DNA from: Yamagishiella unicocca
Lineage: Eukaryota; Chlorophyta; Chlorophyceae; Chlamydomonadales; Volvocaceae
Length of the DNA stretch: 64,000 nucleotides
NCBI GenBank assembly: GCA_003116995.1
Contig: BDSL01000040.1
Span: forward strand, 186,001 to 250,000
Reading direction: 5' to 3'
The position numbers were made by a program, and so were the translations under genes. The notes below the pieces were generated by a model. It had not been told where the DNA came from. It was given only the letters and a program-made list of their open reading frames with translations, and made no database searches. Shown here one piece after another: positions 54,551 through 64,000 of the stretch. Positions within the stretch are counted from its first letter, which is position 1; every line of letters begins with the position of its first letter.

Positions 54551-57485
54551 AATTGCATCTGCATGGCGGGCTAGCGCGTAGCCGGCATGCGTCCTTGAAA
54601 ATAACTAACCTTCAACTTTCGCCAGCATGAGGATAAGCCATAGTACTACTCTCTTGCATGCGCAAAACATCGTCGGCGTCGGCGTATGCGCGACGAAGCC
54701 AGGTCGACTTCCGTGGCTGGCGAAGGCAAGCGTCGCGGCCGCTCTTGCACGCAGCATAACTCATATCGTAAACCAAGCCATACATAAAATTGCCTACGTT
54801 GTTGTTGTGCTTTGGAGACACTGCGACGAATCCAGTTGTGTACATCCACGCGAGTCAACGCTCATACACAGCCTCCCAACGATAAATCATTTGTATTGTC
54901 CACTATACAGTGCAAAGCTCATTTTTCAGATAGGCCGCATTATTTGTTACCATGCCGTACAGGTACCTCATTGCTTAAGCTCGGATTCCATGGGAAAGTG
55001 CGTGGAACGGCTAAGTAGGGGCCAGGGCTAAAAACATTGATGAAAAAACCCTATTGTTAATGTAAATCACGGCACACCCTTTTTCTGCCTTTTTTCCTAC
55101 CTTTCGATTTCCACTCTTTTATCGCGGTTTGTATTTCGTGAAGCACAGAGGGGAAGCCAACCTGAGTGGTCCCTGTGAACAAGCCAGGTGTGGTCTAAAC
55201 GTCGTTCTAGGCTGTCAGGAAGCACCGAACGAATGCCTAACCTTGTCTATACTCCCCCGACAGACAAGTTGCCTCATAGGGTATGGCGGGTCGTAACTTT
55301 TCCCATGCAGACCCCTCTTACTGAAAACTCAGCATGCTGCATGCTGTCCGGCGCTGGCGCACTTTGTTTTGTGGGCAGATAGGACCAGTGAGACCCATCC
55401 CGAACTACGCCCCCGGACGGCCCTGTCCAATGGGGTCGACGCTGGTTCGAGAAGGTAAGTGCGTCACGCAGCCGCCGTGTTGCGCGTGTACGGCTTCAGT
55501 GCCTGCATGCCTCTGCTTGCTGGCCTCTTGTTGCCTAATTTGCGTCTGGATCACTGGATGACGATGGAAGATGCCTAATTCATGTCTGGCTACGGTCATG
55601 TGCGCAACATCGCAAGGCACAGTGTTTGGATTTGAGACCTTGGGCGAGTGTAATTACAGGCCTCGCACTGCGTGCTACTCGCAAGGAGTAGATGATTCAT
55701 TGCTGAAACGTTATCTTGTTGTATGTTTTATAAGGAGGAAAAACTCTGAAGAAAGCTCTAGTCAACATGCAGACAGGCCATTATTAGTAGCCCTAAGAAT
55801 AAAGGTATGGGGCTGTTGAGCCGCAGGGAAGCGGGCCACGGGCGCACGTGCCATTGCAGAGGCGTGTCCATCCACAACCTAAGCAATTCCAAACAGCTAA
55901 TGTGCGCCCCATGGCCCCTCGCCTGCTACCACAGGGACAGCGCCATACGATGCAACGGGGACAAATCAACTCAAAACCGCACCAGACAAAGAGGCACCGT
56001 GCTGCGACAAACGCTGCACGGCGCTGGCTCAGCCTCAACGAGGGGAGACCCATTAACGACACTGGCTCGGCCTCAACAAAGGAAGACCCATTAGCAAGAG
56101 ATGCGGACAACGACGAGGCCCGACCTATTAATCGTCTACTATTACTGTATCAACTCGTAAAATGTGTACTCATATTGTACGCTCGTCAGATGGAGGCCAC
56201 TATTTCGCAGCCCATGTTACTGTCGTCAAGTATGTCGCGTACATGCGCACACGTCGAGACCAAAACACGTATGTCCCGCAACGCAAGCACCAACGCGCAC
56301 TCCAACTGTGTGGCGGTCCGTACAGCATATGTACGGAATGCCACACACCAGCCGTCGCTAGATGCCAGTTTTCTGGAGAGCATGGTATGTAAGCGATTGC
56401 GCAAAACTACTGTACAGACATGTATTTGCTCGCATGGACCAAGCTATATCGTGCGCGGCAGCACAGGCCAACCGCGGGGCTGTGAAAGGGGTAACAACCC
56501 AACAGCCACACCGGCAGTCCCACACACTAGCCGTACCTAAGTTCCTGTCAGCAGACAACCACCGAACAAACCCAAGGAGCGCCCCTGATCTTTTTCCACA
56601 GCGCTCCTTAAGAGGACGGATGATCGCCACCCTTGAGGGCAGCGCTCTTCCGTGGGAAACCGGCACCGAACGGACATGCACACGCACATGACTGGCAGCG
56701 GCGGCGCTGCTCTCAGTAGTCCTCCATAGCAAGCGGTTCTACCAAGCCGGGCGGCGCCCACCGCAATCAAACTCCGAAACCATCAGTGCGCTGACAGGGC
56801 AAATCTACAGCCACAGTTTTTCAGTGATACTTGTATGGCAAGACTCCTCACGACAATTCCAGATGGCTACCGGCAGCGATGTTGCCTCGCACAGCTGACA
56901 GGGCCTCATCTACACACACAAAAAAAAACAGCTCGGCATTCCTTTCGTGAGCCCAGCATTCATGCCCTACAGCAGCATTCATCCGTAAATGTCAGTTTCG
57001 AAACGCGCGTGCGGCTGCGACACACCAGACACAAAATGGCGCCTGGAGTGTATACAATGCGCCACACAACCACATACACGCGAGCCACGGCTCTGACCCG
57101 CAAGCATTTGCAACACGCCGCGTGGCGCCGCCGCCGCGTAGCCCCGCACACGCCGCGGAGCCGAGCACCTCCTGGACACGATACCGCCTCACACCACACC
57201 TACCGCCTCACACCACACCTACCGCCTCACACCACAAACACCTGCTGACGGACGCCCTGCCCCACACCTGGGTGGACCCCTACTGTGCGCCACGTCCTCT
57301 CAAGCTGCCGCACACCCCTGGCACAAGAGGCAACAAGGTGCGGTAGGCCGCCGCTGCCCACTGCATCGGCGCACCGACTGTTGCGCAACTGCCGGGGGAC
57401 TGCTATCGAGGGGGCAGGTGAGGAGGGCGCTGAGCCGCACTGCAAAAGGCCAGCCGAGCGCTCGGCTCGCAGCCAATCTGGTCCC
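54551..57485. other. Spacer between membrane protein and bromodomain genes; no supported gene
   Basis: Base composition is more AT-rich than in the genes. The 230-codon plus-strand frame at 55848-56540 has no domain and was not accepted. A 19-bp triplicate (ACCGCCTCACACCACACCT) lies at about 57182-57238, near the 3' end of the bromodomain gene. The promoter of the proline-rich membrane protein should be at the left side. Confidence 0.45.
57182..57238. repeat. 19-bp tandem repeat, 3 copies
   Basis: Unit ACCGCCTCACACCACACCT, in the 3' flank of the bromodomain gene. Confidence 0.85.
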
Positions 57486-60400
57486 TCACATCAGCTGACC
57501 CATCAGCTCGGGGCCCATCTGCATGAAGGGACGGCCGCCCAGGGCAGAAGGAGGGAAGGGGCCCGAGCGCAGGGCCGCAAGCGCCGCCTCCGCTGACGGC
57601 GGCAGCCCATTGCCCCCGCGCCAGCCCATTGCCTCCAGCAACCCCAGCTCGACGTTGCTGACCGCCGGGGGCCCACCGCCCTCAAAGCCCTGCAGCTGGG
57701 ACGCGCCCATCGAAATCTTGTACCGTTTGGTGGGTGACAGCAAGGACATGAGCTCGACGGTGGAGCAGCCGCTGAGGTCAAAGCCGCCGGGGAAGACCGA
57801 GAGACCCACCCCGTCGGCAGCCGTCCCGGAGCTGCTGTTACCGCGCCGGGCGTTGCCGCGACCCGCGCCGGCGCCGCCGGCGCCGATGTCGAACACGATG
57901 CGGCCTAGGCCTGGACCGGGGAAGGAGTTCGGGTTGCCGCCGTGGCCGCTGCCGCGTGCCAGGCGCATCGCGTGCTGCTCATCCGCCGCCGCAATCTCCT
58001 CGACGTCCAGCGCCTGCTGCGTCTCACTCGTGTGCTGGAGCTGGGTGGTATGGCGAGGTTGGTGGCCGGCGGCGACCTGACGGCCGTGCGAGTGCCTGCG
58101 CTGCAGCTCGTGGTGGGGGTAGGGCCCCGGGCCGCCACGGGGGGCGGCGTGCAGCATCTGTGCTCGGCCAAAGTTGCCTCCCATGCAGTCGCGCGGCATG
58201 CCCAAGTCAAAGCCGGCGTACTCGCCACTTCGGAGCTCGCTGCTGTCGCGACGGGTAGGGACGTGGAGGTCCAGGCAGCTGCCGCCACGTGCAGCCCGCT
58301 GCTGCTGCTGCACCAGCCGCTCATGTTCGGCGTTCGAGGGGTCCGCAACACCAGCATCCACGCCACCGTGGGACTGCTGCTGCTGCTGCTGCAGCGCCGT
58401 CGCCAGCGCAAACTGCAGCGCGGCCAGGCTGGGCATCTCGCCCTGACCGCCCATCTGCAGCTGCTGCGAGAGGTCCTGGAGCTGCTGCAGCTCCAGGGAG
58501 TGCGCCTGGTGCGGAATCTGGGCGCCGCGCGCGCCGCCGCCGCCGTTGGCGCTGACGCGCGCCGGCTGTCCTGAAGCCAGGTGCGCCTGATGCATCGCCA
58601 GCGGCAGTCCGGCATCCAGGGACACCATGTTGCCACCGCCGCTGTCGTTTCCGCTCTGCTGGTCCGGCTTCGCCGCCATGTTGTGGTTGGGCGCCCGCAG
58701 GGGCTGCAGCTGGTAGGGTAGCGGCTGGAGCGGGTGGTAGAGCTGGTGGGGGTGGTAGTGAGAGGGGTGCAGCGGGTGGCGCGGCGGCAGGACCTGACCG
58801 CGCGGCGGCAGCGACGCGTGGCTGGTCGAGATGCGGCGCTGGGGGCTGGCGGGCGGGCTCTCCGGTATGGGGCTGGGCCGGTGCACGTAGCCATTAGACG
58901 AGAGGCGCAGCTCCATCGGCATCTCCCTGCAGGGTGCAAGAAGCCCACGGCAGCGGTCAGGAGCAGAGTCGAGGGGAAAGCTCGTGGTGGCAGGAGCTGC
59001 TGGGGGGGCGGCGCTGGTGGGGCAATGGGGGCTGGGAGGCGAGTGCGGCTGTGGCAGGAAGCAGTGCAGGTTCTTTGTGTGGGGGCCGGATCCTGCGGCG
59101 CCTGGCCCATCCTCTTATCCCATCTGATTCCACCTGGTCCACCCTTCAACCCCAAGCTGAGCCCCACCTGCTGATTCCACCTGGTCCACCCTTCAACCCC
59201 AAGCTGAGCCCCACCTGCTGATTCCACCTGGTCCACCCTTCAACCCCAGCCTGAGCCCCACCTGCTGGGCTCTGCGACGACCCTGCGCTCCACCTTCGTG
59301 GCGTTGTAGCGCCCGGTGTCGCTCTTGCGCTTGAGGGAGGCGGCGCTGTTGCGCGGCGCCCCCACGCCACCGTCCTCGCTGTTGCGCGCGGCGAGGGTGC
59401 GGCCGACCTGCAGCCAGGGTAGGCGTCGGGACTGGCTTTAGCTTTCCGACCGAGCGCCAGCCGACTGCCCACGCCCAGACCCGATTTCCGCGAGCTTGGG
59501 CGCGCGCGGAATACAATGCCGTTGGGGTACTGACAGCGCCACTTCGGACTTCGGGGTAGCGCACTTAAACAAGCAAGGCCTGACCAAGCTGCAAGGCTGA
59601 ATCCCAAGTACGCCCCGACGCCACGCACCTCGGGCATGCTGGCGCAGCGATCCAGGTCCGGACGCTGCAGCTGGCTCTGGCTGGGCGACGGCGACTGCAG
59701 ACAAGCAGACGGTTATAGGCAAGGGGAAGGTGATCGTCGGCTGGGAACAAAGACGGTGCGGTCATCGTCGAAGCCAAGCAAAGCTGTTCTGTCTGCAAGC
59801 CGACTCACGCGCTCACATTCCCATCGGGCCCCTCTCACCTGCAAGTGGATCTTGATGTTGCTGTTGTCTATCCGGGTCCAGTTGTAGATCTGCCAGTTCA
59901 GGTACTGCTGCTGGAAGCGCATCACGTTGGTCATGCAGTACATTGTGGAGAGGCCCTGGCGAGGCACCGCCTTGATAGTCACCTGCAACCCAAACAGCGA
60001 TCGCGGCCGCACAGAAGGACACTGTCGGGCAATGCCACCATAAAAGCCGCGTTCGGGTGCTGCAGGCGCTGCTCTGTGCGTTCCATGGCTGCATGCTGGC
60101 ACCACCAAAGCCGGGGGAGACCGCGACGAGAAAGACTTCGCAAGGGCTGCCGACCCACCTTGAAGGTCTCGTCCATCTGCACGCCGTCCGCCTCCACCTT
60201 GAGCTCGCAGTCCAGCGGCAGCGCCGTCACATCAAACTCCTCCTCCACAAAGGTTGTCGGCAAGTACACCACCTTGTTGGGCTTGATGTAAACCTGCTCG
60301 CGAGAGTCGAAGGTTGAAGACGAGGGGACAAGATGGTAAACATCGCGGTGAGGACATGTCAACCTGCCACTCCTGCACCTCACGCCGGACCTTTCCGGCC

Positions 60401-62071
60401 GGCCATATGCAGCCTGTTGTTTGACTGGGGTCGACTTGCCAGCAGCCCTTCTATTATAGAGCTGGCCCTGCTTGCCCTGCTGGCAAGCAGCCCTTCTATT
60501 CTAGAGCTTCTCATTTTGCTTAGGCGATGAGGGGCGCGCGGCTCCCGGCCCTGGCTGGGGCACTAGCCTGAGACTTCGACCTTCGGCTCGTGCGAAAGCA
60601 TCACGCGTCCACAGGCCAGTCCTCTCATGCTCGCACCCTCCGTAACCTACCTTGCTCTTGTGGCGCCGGTTCTTAAACGCGTTGGAGGTCAGGTACGAGG
60701 TGCACGCTGCCGTGCCCCCCGTGGCGCCGCCGACTCCAGGCTGCACGGTGGAGGCGCCGGCCTCGGCGCCGCCGCTGCGCGCACAACACAAGGCCATGCC
60801 GCCGCCCTCCGACGAGCCCGCGGGTTCCTCCGGCAGCGCCGTCACCTGCTGCTGAGACTTCTGCGTCGGCTCGTTCGCGTCCGTCAGCAGGACGATCGCC
60901 TGGCTGACAACCTGATGCTGCTGCAATTGCTCCAGCTTCGCCGGAGAGCCGCACCCCGGGTACGAACGCCGTTCCGGCGCCGATGCGGCGGCCGGCGCCG
61001 GCATGCCGCGGTCGCAGCCTGGAGCACCGTCGACGCTGCCCCGCGGCGTTGCCGACTCCTGTTCTGCCGCCAGCTCACAGGCTGCTAGCAGCGCTTCAAG
61101 GCCTGAGTGCGAGCCGTCACCACTGCCGGTGCTGGGAGAGGAGGACTGCTGGCCCGCGGAGCCATTTCCAGCATCGCCGCCAGCACGTGGGGAGCCGGAG
61201 CCGACCTCAACGGGGCTCAAGGCAGCTGACTGCTGCTGCACCTCGCAAGGAGCAGCAGGTGGAGGCACAAGAGCCTCCGGCGGCGGCTTGGAGGGCGAAT
61301 TTGCTGGGGGGGCTGCGATGTCTGCATCCATAGTTGCGACGTCGGCCTGTAGGACCGAAGGCGCATTGTAAACCAACGGCGTTGGGGCAACAACGTTATG
61401 CAGGAGGGGAAGTACATCAACGGAAGAGATGCGCTCAGCAGCGGAGGCAATGAGGATGGGAGCAAGGCTTCCAATCGCACCCATGGGAGCAGAACACTGG
61501 GCGTTTTACCCTGCTGAGCGTGCTGTCATACCGCATCGCAGCCTGGCGCTCCCTAAACCTGAATACCCATGAATTCATGTGCATGGCCAGAAAAGGGAAT
61601 CGTATGCGCGCAACCGCCCTGCAATACGAACGGACGCACCTGGCGTTGTAGCTGCTGCAATTCGACCTCCGCTGCCTGCAGCGCTGGCATCCGCAGGTAC
61701 AACTGTTCCTCCGCGGCAGCTACCATGTCCTTGGCCCAGTGGATAACAGGCTCATAGGCGTGCCTGCCACCGTTCCGACCGTTGTATGCAGCCGCATTCT
61801 GGTACAATAGCTGCAGGTCTGCGCGAAAGGCAGCCAAGGAGAGGTAATGCTGCGTGTTGGTTCTCTCCAACATCACGCTGAGGCACATATCTTGGCCGGC
61901 TGGCACGTAGTCGCGATAGTCGTTCACAACTGCGCACGACACCGCGTTGCGGAAGAAGTCGGCGTGAGGCAAGTTATCCAGAAGGTGTTGTACACCGTCG
62001 CGCAGAAGAATGTTAAGCACGGCTCTTGGCCCCGGCCGAGCTGGGGCCGGGCTGGAGCGCTCAGGCTCCAT
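57486..62071 (-). CDS. Bromodomain-containing protein, Gln/Pro/Gly-rich C-terminal half
   Basis: Seven exons join in phase: 62071-61640, 61496-60651, 60293-60159, 59982-59839, 59694-59629, 59407-59262 and 58926-57486, about 1,069 residues. Exon 1 encodes a whole bromodomain (residues ~15-125): ILLRDGVQHLLDNLPHADFF, the ZA loop with NDYRDYV, MLERTNTQHYLSLAAFRADL and the acetyl-lysine-pocket region QNAAAYNGRN. Bromodomains bind acetylated histone tails, so a chromatin or transcription role is inferred. Exon 2 is disordered, ending FKNRRHKSK. Exons 3-4 form a compact ~93-residue module (VYIKPNKVVYLPTTFVEEEF, KVTIKAVPRQGLSTMYCM, YLNWQIYNWTRIDNSNIKIH) that I do not recognise. Exon 7 is rich in Gln, His, Pro and Gly. 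The start is the first ATG of the frame, but the frame is open upstream to a CAG, so an earlier exon is possible. Confidence 0.87.
59124..59264. repeat. 47-bp tandem repeat, 3 copies, carrying a duplicated splice donor
   Basis: CTGATTCCACCTGGTCCACC plus CTTCAACCCCAAGCTGAG and CCCCACCTG repeats at 47-base steps (59124, 59171, 59218). On the minus strand each unit contains CAG/GTGGGGCTC, and the third unit ends at the donor of exon 6 of the bromodomain gene (59262/59261). Confidence 0.9.
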
Positions 62072-63907
62072 GGCTTCCACAATGTGCACGGCGGGTGGCT
62101 GCAGCCAACTGTGGACAACGGGACAAAATGGGGGTAAGAAGCGTTCTGCTTTAATTTTCGATAGGATTGGCCTATTTTATGCGGTGCACGGCTTGATATT
62201 AGAAGTGGGTCCAAAACAGCTGTGACCCAGGTCGTCGAGCAGTTCCAGAAAGGACACGCCCACACAACCTTGACTGCAGGTTGGTCTGGTATAAAGGTTA
62301 AGGTCAAATGAGGGTTCTTGTCAACCCAAGTGAAGTTACAGGAGGCAACCGCACCTACCCCGGCCACGCATTGACCGACATAATACCCCGAAGCTGCCAG
62401 AGACCGCAAGACTCAGTCGCAAGCCTAAAAGGCTAAGGCCGTATGGCATAGTGTGGGGCGCAGGGAAGGCTTGTGGGGGGGAGGCTAACGACGTCCGTCC
62501 ATAGCGTTATGCTCATGCTACCCCGCTTCAGCCAAGACGCGCGACAGCAAGCGGAACGGAATGGCATGAACTGTCAGGAGAATGCAGGCTGCCACCAGGG
62601 ACTCGTTCGCGTGGCTCACCGGTTATGGTGACGGGCCGAGGTAGGTGCTAGCCGTCAGCTCTAGTCCAACGACACAGTTCTAGGTCGGCCTGGCGACGTC
62701 GAAAGCTGCTAAGCGACTAAGCCTGATGAGGGCAGAACAACTTTAAACCACGTCAAGCACCCGTTGCGCTGGCGGGTTGCTTAGCAAAGTCTTGGAACCT
62801 GACGCGAACAGCGATGTGGCTGGTCGGAGGCTTCACTACTAAAGAGCATGAAGGTAAGAGTGCAATGTGGTACCTTAGGACAATTCAGATGTATTACGGC
62901 GATAGCGTCAACTGCTTAGGCCAATGCAAGAAACTCGCCAGCTCACAGTTAATTCGCGATTACATTGTCCTGCATTTGCATGGGGCGCTTCACGACAATC
63001 CCGCCGTTTAATGATAAACACGCTACCGATGTACAATCATATTTCAATGCAATTCTTGGACGCTGCAAAGGCGTACAAAAGGTGACAGTCATACTGTGAC
63101 TGTCCGCAGTAGCAGGCAACCGGCCACAACCCAGCGGCAACAAAAGCCTGCACAAGTCGTTCTTGTGATATCCGTCAAAATTTTGCAACAGATAGTGCAC
63201 GTTGACCAGGCAGCCGTGCAACAGACGCTTTGAGACCACGCCACGTTGCGTGTTTTCACTATAGTAGCATCGCGGTGTTCCCAAAAGTGTATCGCAAAAA
63301 CCGCTGATGGCGTTACTCATACTACGCATTATAAACAGTTGAAGCTTGGGCTGTGATGTCTTGCATAGCGTGGTCATGTAACGAAATGTCCAAGCCAGCG
63401 TGCACTTCGGTTTGCTTTACATTGTCGGTAAGATGATAAAACAAAACAATATCGCTTGTTACGCCGTGGCTCTGATACGAAGTTGGGCGGACCTTGGTAC
63501 AGCTAGAGCATGTTGGCAATTTTACAACCAGGGACGCCACGCTGGTTTCCGTGCAAGCAACTTGAATGCAGCATAGATAACCTATCATGACGGTCTCAGC
63601 AAAAGGCCTTCAATTCTTTTCACAGAAACACGACGACATCAGCTTCCCACGGCGCCCCAACCAAAATGTCGCCACTCCGCTGAGCTATCTTTTCGCGGAG
63701 GAATTCTACACTTTAAGGATGTCCACCATATAGCTCCAGCCCTCGAACATTGCCGTGACCCGGCAACACGTCGACACGACCCAAAAATGCAACAGCCATC
63801 GGCAGCGGCATGGCATCCGTGCGCTATATAACCGGCTGCCGGTCCGCTGTAGCATCGCAGCCCTTTCTAGATTCCCAGCTCTGAGTGGAAAGGTCAGAAG
63901 ACCCAGA
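62072..63907. other. Spacer: bromodomain gene 5' side and AP-4 sigma 3' flank
   Basis: No supported coding region. The left part should hold the promoter of the bromodomain gene, possibly with an extra 5' exon. A minus-strand TGTAA at 63421-63417 is a candidate poly(A) signal for the AP-4 sigma gene. Short frames (62814-63011, 62949-63377) have no recognisable content. Confidence 0.5.
63417..63421 (-). terminator. TGTAA poly(A) signal candidate, AP-4 sigma gene
   Basis: First minus-strand TGTAA after the AP-4 sigma stop, about 487 bases downstream. Confidence 0.45.
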
Positions 63908-64000
63908 TCACGCCGTAGCCTGCTCTAGTAACTGCACAGGTTCCAAAATGTTGGCTTTGTTGGTGTCGACAATCTGGCCATTGACCAGCATCTCGTCAAG
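63908..64000 (-). CDS. AP4S: AP-4 adaptor complex sigma subunit, last exon (partial, runs off right edge)
   Basis: The last 30 codons, LDEMLVNGQIVDTNKANILE then PVQLLEQATA and a TGA at 63910-63908, match the C-terminal helix of sigma adaptins and best the AP-4 type, whose plant member ends in a very similar EEMVMNGCIVETSKANIL-type stretch (from memory). AP-4 is a trans-Golgi cargo adaptor; sigma is its small core subunit. The frame is open to the window edge in phase 0, so the acceptor of this exon lies outside. AP-1, AP-2 and AP-3 sigma tails end differently and fit less well. Confidence 0.8.
   Translation of the reverse strand, partial: LDEMLVNGQIVDTNKANILEPVQLLEQATA

Noticed and set aside
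55848..56540. 230-codon plus-strand frame
   Set aside because: No recognisable domain, mixed codon use, and overlapping frames of similar length; not enough to call a gene.

Overview
The window is nuclear DNA of a GC-rich green alga, most likely a volvocine relative of Chlamydomonas. The evidence is genes with many short introns (GTGNG/CAG borders), TGTAA motifs that could act as poly(A) signals downstream of many genes, plastid-type transit peptides, runs of Ala/Gly/Gln/Pro in proteins, and many mini- and microsatellites. There are no rRNA genes, CRISPR arrays or convincing tRNA genes. All exon models were built by eye from reading-frame phase, splice borders and family similarity; none was checked by alignment or RNA data.

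Left part (1-13.2 kb, minus strand): the first exon of a probably plastid-targeted protein leaves the left edge. Next to it is a 20-exon gene for a SPATA20/YyaL-type protein (DUF255 thioredoxin-like domain plus alpha/alpha-barrel). Its introns are full of tandem arrays and of a dispersed repeat found again in the ClpR gene 20 kb away.

Middle part (13.2-40 kb): a single-pass membrane protein with a long disordered tail (15.9-18.9 kb, plus); plastid phosphoserine aminotransferase (19.9-22.1 kb, plus); convergent with it, a ClpR subunit of the plastid Clp protease with a long non-ClpP C-terminal extension (24.2-30.9 kb, minus); divergent from that, a plastid-type GNAT acetyltransferase with tandem arrays in its introns and its 3' UTR (31.4-35.2 kb, plus); and a disordered protein whose ten-residue first exon carries an MG...CxC dual-acylation signal (38.0-40.0 kb, plus).

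Right part (40-64 kb): a phospholipid scramblase (43.9-45.3 kb, plus), a small plastid-type SnoaL/NTF2-like protein (47.8-48.3 kb, plus), a proline-rich membrane protein (50.5-54.5 kb, minus), a bromodomain protein of about 1,069 residues (57.5-62.1 kb, minus), and the last exon of an AP-4 sigma adaptin (right edge, minus).

The genes do not form one pathway. Several products (PSAT, ClpR, GNAT, SnoaL-like and the left-edge protein) look plastid-targeted; scramblase, AP-4 sigma and the two membrane proteins belong to membranes and trafficking. The most unusual signal is in the non-coding DNA: a dispersed intronic repeat family, a second short repeat, a third repeat seen three times, and tandem arrays that duplicate or abut splice sites.
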